A stretch of DNA of 64,000 nt from Chamaea fasciata. Its lineage: Eukaryota; Chordata; Aves; Passeriformes; Sylviidae. Location of the stretch: contig JARCOQ010000002.1 in NCBI GenBank assembly GCA_029207755.1, positions 40,186,244-40,250,243 of the forward strand, in the 5' to 3' direction. The first letter of the stretch is position 1. Every line of letters starts with the position of its first letter. A program made the position numbers and the translations under genes. Positions 1 to 23,400 of the stretch are shown here, piece by piece. The notes under the pieces were generated by a model. That model worked only from the letters and a program-made list of their open reading frames with translations. It searched no databases and was not told where the DNA came from.

Positions 1-7806
<7,806 letters not shown>

Positions 7807-7873
7807 TGTTCAAAAGAACCCTGAAACAAAAGAAATACATATTATCTCTACAGTCTTCAGAGTGTCTGCATAT
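7807..7873 (+). CDS. CFAP300: CFAP300 penultimate exon
   Basis: This 67-nt exon follows a TTTCAG acceptor. Its first base completes the Ser codon begun in the upstream exon. It then encodes VQKNPETKEIHIISTVFRVS followed by AY, matching the human [22 protein letters not shown] residue for residue in length. It ends in phase 0 before a GTAAGT donor. The phase fit on both sides (2+1, then 0) confirms the boundaries. No open frame with an ATG marks this exon; it is found only by homology and splice sites. Confidence 0.93.
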
Positions 7874-9605
7874 GTAAGTATTAATAATTTTTATGGGATT
7901 TTACTGGCAATAATATACATAACATGAAAATAATGAATTGACTGTTGCACAAAGAAAATATAATATTCCATTGTAATGGGTTATTTTCCCATAGTTGTCA
8001 TTTTTTTATTAAAGAACTCTTTCCCCGATCTCATCCTGTTTCTCATCCTCTTTACTAACTCTTGATTAGTAAAGACCAGCTGAAGTTTTATTTGGTAGCT
8101 CACTAAAAATAGTGATTACAGTGGATTACAGTAGAAGTCATAATAGTCATCCAGAAACTAGTTAATGAAAAAAGATAAAAAAATCTGAGTAATTCTGGGT
8201 TTAGATAATAATAAAACTTGAGTTAACATAAGGATAAAGGATGCACTCTTGACTTCCTATAGTTCTGATTTTTGAAATATTGCTAGAGCTTTGTGAATAG
8301 CTTGTATTGCATCTGTTTCTGTAAAGACTGCAAGGAAGTTGAGTATACAAAAAGGCTGGGGTGGTGAGATGAGAGCTAACCCCTTTTGCCTTCCCATGCC
8401 AAGTCTCATTGCTATCTGTTTCCCTTGCAAAATCATACATTTACCATCAAGATAAGTTTGAGAACTGGCTGCATGTTTACTAGATTCAGCATATCTGTCA
8501 TTTAAGTTGTTACAGTAGGCTGAACTACTCCAAATTCTTCTTGAGTAACCAGAACATGTGATAATTAAATGTCAGATAATGTACCCACTTTCAACAGCAG
8601 TAGCTGATGTCATTTCAGACTGCACAAACTTCCCTGTAGGTTGCCAATAGCCCAGTTGTTCATCTGTTGGTCATCACCTTTTAAGTATTATGTATGATTC
8701 ATAAAAGGCTTTTGAAAATAAACACTTTATGGGTGTATCAAAATTTATCTTTCTGCCAGGTTGCAGACTGTAATAAAAAAGCAAAACCCTGGTAACTGGA
8801 TGTTCTTCTGTTATTACTGTTCCTTTCCAACCTCTGAATCAAATGCATTGATGTGAACTTTGCAGATTTCTGTGTCTAGGTAGATGGACATTAAAGAGCT
8901 CCCCTAACTGTGTTGGCCATATGTTAAATATCATCAGTACTACAAAGAATTAAGCAACAAACAAAACCCCAACCAAACTTTAGCAACTTTTTGTAAACAA
9001 AATAGATGGACAAAAGAAAATCCAGTGTTAATGCAGAGCAGGCTATTCTCCTTGTAGCCTTGGAGGAAAATTGGGCATTACTGCACATTCTTAAAATTTG
9101 TGGGGTGAAGAATTCTGAAATCACAGTTTCTCTTAAAGAACATCCTGAAGAATTTTCTCTCAGAAAACAGAAAGGCTTAAACTGTGTGTTTAGACTGTTT
9201 GATGGTTATGTGGATCAAACTACTCCACTCCATGTGGCACTTACAGAAAGATCACTTACTGGAGCACAAATGTCTTGTGTTTGTGATGAAAAGTTTCTCT
9301 CAAGGAGATAACTGCATTTCTATGGTGGATTTAGTTTCTGCGTTAATTTGCTAAATAACTGTAGCGTGTTATTATAACCCTTATGTTGAGCTGACAATTT
9401 TTAAGCCAAGTTTTCTTGGTTTATATCTGGAAGAAAAGAACATACCCCCCTAGCCTGATGTAAATAGATAAATAATTTTTAAAATAAATAAATTTTAAAA
9501 AGCTCAGCTCATATAAGTGACTTGTGCAGCTGAGCACAATTTAAAAAAGATATCTAAAAAAGCACACTATTAGAGATGTAAATATCGCGAGGTTTTAAGT
9601 TACAG

Positions 9606-10500
9606 TTCACAGAATCACAGAATATGCTGAGTTAGATCACAGAATATGCTGAGTTAGAAGGGACTCACAAGGATACTCAAGTCCAACTCCTGGCCCTGCA
9701 CAGGACCATCCCCAAGAGACACACCATGTGCCAGAGAGTGTTGTCCAAACACTTCTTGAACTCTGTCAGGCTGGTGCTGTGACCACTGCCCTGGGGAGCC
9801 TATTCCAGTGCCCAAACACCCTCTGGGTGAAGAACCTTTTCCTACAGTCTAACCTAAACCTCCCTTGACTCAGCTTCGTGCTGTTGCCTCAAGTCTTGTC
9901 ACTGGTAATGAGAGTGAAGAGATCAGTGCCTGCCCTCTTGCCCTCACCAGGAAGCTGTAACTGCAATGAGGTCTCCCCTCAGTCTCCTCCAGGCTGAACA
10001 CACCAAGTGACCTCAGCCACTCCTCACACGATTTTCCCCTCAAGGCCCTTGACCATCATCATTGCCCTCCTTTGGACACTCTCTGACAGTTCAGTGTCTT
10101 TCTCACATCATGGCACCCAGAACTGCCCCAGCACTGGAGGGTGAGGCCACCCCAGCTCAGAGCAGAGGGGACAATCCCTCCCTTGCCTGGCTGGGGATGC
10201 TGTGCCTGATGCCCCCCAGGACAGGGTTGGCCTCCTGACTGCCAGGACACTGCTGGCTCATGTCCAACTTGCCACAGACCAGGACCCCAAGGTCCCGTTG
10301 TGCAGCACTGCTCTGCAGCACCTCATTCCCCAGTTTGTCTGTACATCCAGGGTTGCCCCATCCCAGGTGCAGAATCTGGCACTTTGCCTTGTTGAACTCC
10401 ATATGGTTGGTGATTGTCCAGCCCTCTAATTTGTTGAGGTCGCTCTTACAAATCTCTGTAGAGCTCTTTAGCATCAAAACCTGATAGACCTGGGCATCAC
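9606..10500 (-). mobile_element. CR1 LINE fragment, 3' end of ORF2 plus 3' UTR
   Basis: On the minus strand, 10477-10157 translates to a chicken-repeat-1 reverse-transcriptase C-terminal segment: LNKLEGWTITNHMEFNKAKC, then a QRDLGVLVCGKLDMSQQC-like block. These are hallmarks of CR1 ORF2 (recalled family consensus: a LDKLERWADRNLMKFNKGKC-like block, then [18 protein letters not shown]). The element's 3' end is at the low-coordinate side, where TTCACAGAATCACAGAAT is the reverse complement of the ATTCTGTGATTCTGTGA terminal repeat typical of CR1. The copy is 5'-truncated, as usual for CR1, and broken by frame changes. The high-coordinate boundary is approximate. Confidence 0.92.
9614..9657. repeat. 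22-bp tandem duplication at the CR1 3' tail
   Basis: Two exact head-to-tail copies of a 22-bp unit (beginning ATCACAGAATATGCTGAG) occupy 9614-9635 and 9636-9657. CR1 elements end in short 8-bp repeats, so the longer unit is probably a later slippage event. Confidence 0.9.
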
Positions 10501-12853
10501 AAGAGAAATTATTTTAGATCTTGTGACAAAGTACTCTGTTGAACTCCAAATACCCTTGAGAGCTTTGGAGCTTTGCATATAATGAAACACTTTTACAGGT
10601 TAAGTATTGGAATGCTCACTGATATTTTAGAACTTTCTTTACCTGAACCCAAACTGTGGCAGTGGTAGAAATCAGAATAATGCAAAGTTTATTCAAGAAG
10701 TATTTTTAAAAATTGTCAATTACATTATGCAGTTTTGAGAATGTTCAGCAGTATTTTTATTTCTGTTTTAAACCATCAGCTGTGTTGCTACAAAGAAAAA
10801 ATAAAATGATCCTACTCTAACATCACTAAATCAATCATTACACCCCCTGCATGTGTGAACCAAAGTCCACACTGCAGATGGAATTGGTATGATTCTTAAC
10901 TTGTGTACATGCATGAATGTAAATATCAGAGCTTTTATGTTCAAGCATTTTAGGGGGTTTATGACCTCTTTTGCTAATTAAAATAAATTTAAGAACCCTT
11001 TTCATTTAATTGGGTCATATTATTTTCCTGATACCAAGTTTGGTGTATTGCTTGAAATGCCTCATCACCAGAACTTACATTGTTTTTGTTCTTGAGTTGT
11101 TGAACAAATTTTTAGTGGGCTCACACTGCCTCTAAACAGTCAAAACTCCAACTGCCATCCATCAATTCCACAAAGACTGCAGGAGTGGGATCCTCGGTAG
11201 CAATGGGAAAAATGTTTAACATGCAATCACATCTTGATGTTGATCTTGTCTTTTTTTTCTTCAGTTACATGCATGAGCTTAGGTTATTTTTGGATCAAAT
11301 TCCAAAGGCCTTTTGATGCTGAGCACTATAAAATATTAAAATTTGCTCTCCTTATTGAAGTTGAGAATCCAGTGTTTGTTACACATGTATCCTTAAAAAC
11401 ACCTGAAGAAAGCTAGGTATCCTACAATTGAAGCTACAGAGCTTATATGCTATGCCACTTAAAAATAAAATGCTATTTCTAGCTTGTGGCATTTGACTAC
11501 CATTGGAAAATTCTGAAAATAAACATTGTCAAATCTCTACCTGTCTAAAACACTGCTTTTATGAGGTACTTAGCTTAATTTAAGATTTAGGTGTTTAAAT
11601 AATCCCCTAAAGAAAGACAGCAGAACATCTAATAATGGATTCATTCTCTTTGAAATAGCAGGAGAAAATGGGGTGCCAGTAACAGTTAAAGGATAAAATT
11701 CACAAATGGTCCTTGGTGCAGAAATGGGGACCCAGCTCTTTTCCTTCTCAGTCGACTTGACTTAAACCATTGAGAGAGGTTACAGTTTTCATGTTTCCTT
11801 GGTCCAAGAAAAGACAGATTATTTTATGCAAAGGAAGACAGCTTCAACAAAAGAATGCGAGAGATGTGGAATCTGGAATAGTCTGTAGTCTGTGAGTTTA
11901 AAATTTTCCTGGAGAAAATGAATGCATATGCAATATAGCGATTTCCTTCAAGCAAGAAAAGTGTAAAAGAACCTACGTCTCTTCAACTGTTGTACAAAGG
12001 TGTTGGGGAGCAGGAGGAAACTGTTACATGTTTTAAAAGAAAGGAGTGTCAGCTACATATTTATTGATCTTTCACATGTTCAATTACCACACTGACTAAA
12101 AAAAATTACAAAAACAAAACAAAACAAAACCAAAAAACCCCGACCATTTAAATATCCCTCCATCTAGTTTCTGGATCCCTACTGGATTTGAAGTGTGTCT
12201 AGCTGTGCTGCTCTGTCAACACTGAAGCTTTTATTGACATGTGCAGATGTAGGATGTTAATGTAAAGAGCCCAGTTCCCATGCCAATTGTCAGCTGAATG
12301 TGTTTTTTCAGAACCAGGATTTTGCAGCTAGGTGTCTAGAATTCCTTCAAGTCCTTTCCGAGGACTGGCACACAAAATGTTTTTAATAATAGTCCAAAGT
12401 TGTTATTGTGATCTGTAATGAGTGTTTTGCTTAAATGCAAATATTGGAACCTGAACAGATGCTTTGGCAAATGTTAAGTGAAAAAAATTACAGATAGAAC
12501 AGCTTTATGTATTAATATAGAGTACATGGGGTTTTTTTTCTCTTTCAAAGGAAATGATGGGCTGTTGTATATTTAATCATTTGTATTTTAGGCTCTAATT
12601 GTGTAAACACATGCTTACATGTTTAATTTTACATTTTCTATGAATATTAAATTTACCTCAAGGTTATTTGATACATCCAGCCAGAATTACTGTGCATTTT
12701 GTAGTGTTGGGATCCTCATGGGGACATAATACCGTTTAAATAAACTATGGTGTATTTGTTTCATTTTGCTGTGCAATGAACAGTTAAAATTGGAACAAAA
12801 TTATTAACTTCAGATTTTATTAATTCTCTTACAGATATCCCTATTGTCCCTAA

Positions 12854-13009
<156 letters not shown>

Positions 13010-13270
13010 CTAAAAAGCTGGCTGCTCCCCAGTTTTATAATGGGGGTTGCCTTCTTTCTGTTGGGTTCAGGTAGATATTGCATAGTTTTCTGACGAGGAA
13101 AGCTCTACTCCTTGGTGACATGCTCGGAAGTGCTTCCCGTTCACTCAGATGTCACTATGTGGTCAGTGACAAAAGTTTTCCGGTATTTATAATCCTTGCA
13201 GCCGTTTCCTTGGCCGTTGCCCCCCTTCCTTCATCCGTTTTATCTAATAAAAAGTATTTCTCTAGAGGTC
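13010..13270 (+). other. CFAP300: CFAP300 3' UTR
   Basis: Roughly 260 nt from the stop codon to the predicted cleavage site. No nearer AATAAA occurs. The CpG-rich YAP1 promoter region begins almost immediately after it. Confidence 0.65.
13246..13251 (+). terminator. CFAP300: Poly(A) signal of CFAP300
   Basis: Canonical AATAAA about 240 nt after the CFAP300 stop, followed by T/G-rich sequence (about 13261-13282). Cleavage is expected near 13,262-13,280. It is assigned by position and motif only. Confidence 0.65.
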
Positions 13271-13561
13271 TCGTCATTTTTATGAGCCAGCTTTGCAGAC
13301 CCACGACGGGTAACTGCAGGGAAGGCTCTGCAGTCGGTGAAAGCTCTGCGGAACCGGGAGAAAGCGCGGGAGGGGACTGCGGGAAGGGTCCCGGGCCGAT
13401 GGCTCCTCCGGGCCGGGGGCGGGGAAGCGCGGCCGGCCCTCCCCACCCCCTCGCGGAGCGGCCTCCTGGAAGTTGGGATAGAAGTTAGGGAGAAAAAAAA
13501 GTTCTGGTTGGCGGCAGCGCTCCGTGGCGGCCGCGGGCGGGCGGGTGAGGCGCGGGCGGGC

Positions 13562-13580
13562 GCGAAGCGAAGCGAAGCGA
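13562..13580. repeat. GCGAA pentanucleotide repeat, about 3.8 copies
   Basis: Consecutive GCGAA units, the last ending GCGAG, lie 22 bp upstream of the hexanucleotide tract. Confidence 0.9.
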
Positions 13581-13602
13581 GGCGCGGCGCGGTTCCGCCG
13601 GG

Positions 13603-13694
13603 CCGGGGCCGGGGCCGGGGCCGGGGCCGGGGCCGGGGCCGGGGCCGGGGCCGGGGCCGGGGCCGGGGCCGGGGCCGGGGCCGGGGCCGGGGCC
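13603..13694 (+). repeat. (CCGGGG)15 = GGGGCC hexanucleotide tract
   Basis: Fifteen perfect CCGGGG units (13603-13692) plus a trailing CC, with no interruption. Read on the + strand this is the G4C2 class known from the human C9orf72 locus; the minus strand is C4G2. All six frames are open: Gly-Arg, Gly-Ala and Gly-Pro on the + strand and Pro-Arg, Pro-Ala and Pro-Gly on the minus strand. No ATG-initiated frame enters the tract on the + strand. It ends 451 bp before the YAP1 start codon. Confidence 0.97.
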
Positions 13695-13718
13695 GCGGGC
13701 GGAGCGGGGTTCGGGGGC

Positions 13719-13752
13719 GCAGCGCCCGCAGCGCCCGCAGCGCCCCCAGCGG
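13719..13752. repeat. GC-rich 9-bp tandem repeat (GCAGCGCCC)
   Basis: Nearly four copies of a 9-bp unit just downstream of the hexanucleotide tract, with the last copies slightly diverged (CAGCGCCCCCAGCGG). Confidence 0.8.
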
Positions 13753-14025
13753 AAGGTGGTGCGGGCGGACGCGCGCAGGAGTGCTGCGAGCACGGGTTCC
13801 CTCGGTCGGATACGGTGCGGGCGGGCTCAGGAGGGGCGGAGCCGGCGGCGGAGAGTGATTCGGGCGGGCGTAACTGCGAACTTTTGTTTGGTGTGTTGTG
13901 TGAGTTAGTTTCCGCCGCCGGGACAGAGGCGCCGGCCGGGCTGGGCCGGGTTCGGGGAAGCGCCGCACGGCCAGAGTTGTTTTGCCAGTTGCCGCGGCCG
14001 GGTCGGCTTCCCGACCGAGGGGTGA

Positions 14026-17589
<3,564 letters not shown>

Positions 17590-18248
17590 TAAGTAAAATT
17601 TCTCTAATTCCTTTTCAATTAACTGTATCTCTGGCTTTTTTTTTCTTTTTTTTGGATATATATTTTGTTTTTACGATCTTAGAATTTCAGTAAATTTCAT
17701 CATGTTTAAAATATGTATTTTTAAAAACATGCTCCTGATTTTAAGTGAGGGCCCTATCACTTCAGTATTTCTCCCATATTAACTCTGCTGTTTCTGAAAA
17801 CTCTATGGTACTCTGTGAATATTTGTCCTATCTGATTCTTAACTAAAGAATGTTACCCATTATATTGTGTACTAAAAAAATCAGTGAAATGAGCATAGTC
17901 ATTCTTGAACAATGAGACTTTTGGATTTGCTGGATATGTCAGTTGTCATGCAGGTCAAGATACATTTTACCTCATTTTAATAATACATATGTAAAAATAC
18001 AGAGTTAACTTTAGAGACTATTGTAGTGACAGTATGACAGAACTTCTTATGTTTTGATTAAGGACAACTGTTTTAAGTACACAACTGAAGTGTTTTTTTG
18101 CCTACTCTCTCTCCCTGAGGTAATTAACATATGTGTTTGATTGCAGTATTTGTGTTTGTAACTTAACTCATCTACATTCTTGGCAGTGAAGAGGAATTTC
18201 AGAATTTCTAACGTTGTCTCGTGTTCCTAGAGCTGTAACTTTTTCACA

Positions 18249-18278
18249 CAGTGAAATTAGTATCAGTGAAATTAGTAT
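18249..18278. repeat. 15-bp tandem duplication
   Basis: CAGTGAAATTAGTAT occurs twice head to tail with no change. Confidence 0.85.
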
Positions 18279-20419
18279 AGAACTTTTCTGTAACTGAAGA
18301 AAAGTTACACATGCCATCCACGTGACACACAATCCATCAGGAAGCATTTTCTTTTATTCTGTGCAGTTTTCTAAAACAGCAGGGACTTGTCCTTCTTTCT
18401 GAAAGTGTGCCCACCAAGACCATAACTTGCCCTCAAATATTTTGACTATAATTTGAACTTTTTATTTAACAACAAGTCTCTAAATAACCCATTATGTCAT
18501 TTGCAGGGTGGGGAGAGGTAACACTGTGTTATTTATGTAAAACTTGTTGCAGCCAAGAAAAACATATTTTTTCCTACCTTTCTCACTCAAACATTGTTTT
18601 TGATTAATATGTGCATCTGATTGAAGTAGTTGAGCTTGTAGCTTCAAAAACAAAAACAAATTTTGTCTGCAATGAAAACTGAATTTTCAGAACTTCTTAA
18701 AAATGTTTCTTGTTCCTGTAGCTGTGGTGTTTCCATACAGAGAAATTGGCTTTTTTTTTCTCCAACCAAAAAGAGGTTGCAGTAGTTGTCTGAAATTATT
18801 TGAACCTGAAGGTTCCCTTTTGAGAATAATCATTTTCTATTAGAAATGTGAAAATAAGCATTAGCTGTAGATCTTGAAGATAGGATACTTTCTTTGGTGA
18901 AGTTTAACGTATCAGTGTGTTCTGGAATAAGTGCTCTTCAGCAGGCACAAGTAGGTTTTTTTGAACGGTGTAAGTTTATGCCATTTGAGAACTGTAGCTC
19001 ATTGAACCTTGAGGAAAGAACAGAATGGGTTTTGAAATGAAAAGCAAACTTTTGTTTTGACTGTTAGTGAGAGCTCTTAATGAGCAGCTTATGAAACATG
19101 AAAAATAGATACTTGATTTTAAAGTTTTACTGCCACAAGTGTTTGTTCTTGATAGCACTGTCAATTTTACAGAAGATGAAACAGTTTAAGAGATGAAAAA
19201 TGTCTTCCTGCTCTTTTAATGGATTTTTAAAATTGTGCTCATTCGGGTGAAATCAGAATGAAAGATTTATTCTTGGAAAGCTTTTTCTGCAGTTTGATTA
19301 TTACCACAAAAATCTTTCCTTTTTCTTCTGCAAGTTTTTTTGTCCTTTCTTGGTGTCCTGGTATCCATTTCAAAGGGTCAGGTTTCAGCAAGAACAATAA
19401 AGAGCCTGAGACTGGAAAGTACACACAAGTCTGGCAAACTCATCTGCATGAGCAAGATCGTTTGTTCTCAAGCAGACATCCAAAGTAAATGATTGAAAGA
19501 GCTGCTAGCTGTGAAGGATGTGTCTTGAAGGGGAAAGGAGTGGAAACAAACCAGGTTGTTAGGAAAAAAAAAATAAAGGCTGTACTTTCTGAACCTCTCC
19601 CTGCTGGGTCACATGCTGACCTTGGGAGATTCTAAACAGTGTAATGGGCTGTTTCCTTTTGACTTTCCTTGGGTGATGCTGTGGTATGGGAGAATCTAAT
19701 GAGGACAGCTCTCTTCACACTTGAAGAGCATTTGTTCATAAAAGGTTGCTTAATACTATCTACTCGTGAAATACACCAACTTAGTGGAGTTTGTTAAGAT
19801 TTGTAAAAAGCATTTAAAGTACTAGCACAATGTTTGCTCTGTATGTGTAGGAAACCCAAAGAAATTTAAGACTAGTTTTGAGTAACAAATTTATATACTA
19901 AAGGTTTTTTTCAGTGATGAGTGACAAGTTCTGTCTTACACCTACAAGCACACTAAAACTCACATCTTGCCTGGTTATACCTTAAACATTTGCTTGAAGT
20001 GTGAGTACTAAGATTTCTGATTCTAAATGCATTTAATGTGGTTCCTTCTACCATACGCAGATTTTTAGTGTCTCTTCCAAGTATTCAGCTTTTTTTCTTG
20101 ATTGGCTGCATTGCTCTTTGTTTCCACTTGCTCTATTCTGTAGCCACTCCTTGAACAGTCTGGTAATCAGGCTCTAGAAAGATCTTTGCAGAATAGGTAA
20201 CAATATTAGATTTTTTCCAGATGTCAGTAAACCTTATGGTTATAGTTATCATAATATGCTACAGTGCAAAGAGAATAATACAAAATTGAGTACCATACTT
20301 AATGCACTCTGGAATTACAGTCACTTCCATTAATCAGTGGGTCAAGCACTGCAAACATTGTAATTTGTGCAAAGAAATGAAAATAGTGTATATGGGTGAG
20401 AAAATATTTAATCATCTCC

Positions 20420-20445
20420 GTGTGTGTGTGTGTGTGTGTGTGTGT
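20420..20445. repeat. (GT)13 microsatellite
   Basis: Uninterrupted GT dinucleotides followed by ATACA. It is a candidate polymorphic marker. Confidence 0.95.
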
Positions 20446-23400
20446 ATACAGAGATAGATGCACAGAGTTACTTGGCCAGATATTTTATATACATGCCCCA
20501 TATCCATACATATTAAAAGAAGGTGGGAGCGATACTTTAGGGTTTGAACCAGAAATACTCTTGTAAATTGCTCTATCATCTGAATAAATAGAGCCCCTTA
20601 TGTATAAATGCCCAACATATGATTTGTCAGAGTTCCACTCATTAGCATTCATCTCACTGTTATGAGCAGTAGTGCTGAGTTTAATTTTCCCTTAGCGATG
20701 ATTTTGAGCGGTGGGTTAAGGCCTGTTGACTGTACAGCTGGTGAAACCAGCTTTTATTGATCCTGCTCCTTCAGTGGAGCTCAGAAGTTAAGACTTGCCT
20801 GGTTAGTAAGTGGTCACATCTGAGTCATCTCTCACTGGTGTGTGGTAGCTTTAGCCCATTCTTAAACATGCAGTAAAAAAGCCAGCTTGGTTTGTGTGGT
20901 GATGTCAATTGCATTGCTTTTTAACCGCTTCCTGTTAGCCAGCTGCTGCTTGACATTTCAGTGAACTGTGCAGAAAGATAGGGGATCGCTCTCCAGGCAA
21001 AAGATAATGTGCAACGGGAGCAGCAGACAGCAGCTTGCAGAGAGAAAAACCAAAGTTTGCTCGGGTTTAGAACTACTCTTGTATCCTTTTAAATTACAGT
21101 TATGCTTTAAATTTTTACAGAGCTTGTGTAATACCTCTTCTCTTGTTGTAGTGTGAGGAAAAGTTAACTGATTGTCCAGCAAACAAGTCTTGTAATTATT
21201 TTTTCTACAGGAAGTAGTTCTTGCAAGCAGTTTATCAACAACTTCCTATTTTTTCTGTGAAGTATTGAATGACTTCCTGAAGGAGGCCAAGGTGGTTTTC
21301 ATTACTATTTGTGGGTGTGTTTGAGGTGTTTATCCATCTGGCAGAAAAAGAGATTGCTGTTACACATTTCTCATGCGCTCCATACAGAGAGGTATGGCTT
21401 TGGATGTTTTGAAACCAGCTAGTTTTAAGACAAACAGGGAAGTTTGTTCCTATGATTTTTGTTTTTTGTTTTTTTTTTTTTTTATTTCCTCATGTCACAT
21501 ATGAAAAATATCCAGTGATGCTGTTAAATTTCTCTTGCATCCTGTTTTTGCCCCTGACTGGTACTACCCACTACACCAATATCCTCTGCTCCCCTTCATC
21601 TCCCCACCCCACCAAAGAAATCTTAGTTTTCAAGGACAAAAGATGTTCATTGGAAGAACTGCAGCCACAACTGCATGTTTTATTGAATACCTTAATTTAG
21701 TGTGGAAGTACATATTTGGAATCACCAATATGACTCCTTATGCCTTTAATTCTATAGTTCGGCCAAGCTGGTCAGTAAAATAGCTGTATTGTTGGAAGCC
21801 AAAACTGTTGCCACTGATTTTGATGGCTCCTCCACTTTTGAGCATCTTTGGTTGCTAAATTCTATTTGTAATATGTCAAGCTGGTTGCATTTTTATATAT
21901 TGATGATATGACTGTTCAAGAAAATACTCAAAAGACCAAAGATCTCCCTAGAAAAAAATTTCCCTAAAAAAAATGGCTTTGTGGACATGGTCAGTTTCAG
22001 AACATAGCTGAAGGAAAAACATTAGCTAAAAAGCTTTCAAAGGAAAGCTTGCTGTGATATGTTTTTGACATTTTAAGGGAAGACAGTCACAGTACTACTA
22101 AGTGTATGTTTTTCCTTCTACCTCTTACTTTGAAAAGTCCTATGAAAGAACAAGAACACAAGTTACTTCGAATTCACAATTCTACTGAAGATTTCAACAT
22201 CTCTGAAAGGGCCGAGGAGGAATAAGGGCAAACATGGCTCAGTTGTGTTAGCACTGAGACTGGGCAGCAGTGAAAGCAGTGGCACACGTTTTCTTCTGTT
22301 TGGTCAAATAACGATATCCATGTATTCACTACCCTGCTGTACAAGGTGATTTTATAAGACTATTCCAAAAAGCAGTTTAGATATGATTTCAGGTAAATCA
22401 AAATCATATCTCATGGTTTTCACTAATTTTTTTAAAATTTATTTATAAGCATATTGACATTTATTGTCTTCAGAAGAAAATAGAACTGGGGAAAATGCAG
22501 CATCTGTGGCAGCTAGTTGGACGTTAATAATTAAATTCTCTCTGAGGATTTTTTTTTTAAATTATTTGTTGATCTGAACCTTTCTTCTTCCCACAGGTTT
22601 TGTCTTTCACACATCTCTCGTAAAAATAGTCTTTGTGCTTTATAGTGTCTGATTTTGGGTTAAATGCTTTAGGTATCTCTTACTGCTTTGCAGCACTGCT
22701 TTCCTATCTCCTGAATCAAATTTGAGATCAGTTTTATCTGACTGGTGATCTGAAAACTTTTTATTTTGTTGAAAGCTGTAATTGTGACCAAGTCTTAACC
22801 AGTCTTTTATAATTAAAAATACTAAACTATCACTGATTAGTAATAAGAAGAGTATTCGAATACAGGTTTAATCAGAATTTCATGTTTAAAAAAAAAAATG
22901 CTTCTGCAATTCTACTTGCTAAATATTTCATCTGCTTATATTTGAGTTAGAGTTGTAGCATTAAGCTCTGTGGGTGTAATTGCACTGCTGTGGAACTACT
23001 TTTTTTCTGAGGTCGTGACTTCTAAAGACAGACAGGAGTTTGATATAAATGAAGATGAGTATCTTCTGGATTTTTATCCTTTTACCTTTTTTTTCTGTAT
23101 GCTGAAGATGGTAAAGAATTACAGTAGTGGGGTTTTTCGTAGTCATCTGGCTTGTACCACAGGGTAGTCTTAAACCCTCAGTCACACAATGGAAATTCCT
23201 GCTTGATGGAAAGCAGTAAAATAATAAAATAATGTTAATTTGAAAATTCCCATGAACGTAAGACTGAGCACTACTGCATCATATTTTTGCAAGAAGCTTC
23301 TAATGGGTAAATACTGTTGAACTGATCAGTGGCATGTTTGGGTAAAATCGTATCAACTTTTACAAGGTTCATCTCTTACTCTCTTATCTTTGTCCTTCTG

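Noticed and set aside
9006..9311. 101-codon ATG open frame in the last CFAP300 intron
   Set aside because: No recognisable similarity, no promoter or poly(A) evidence, and of a length expected by chance in this much sequence.
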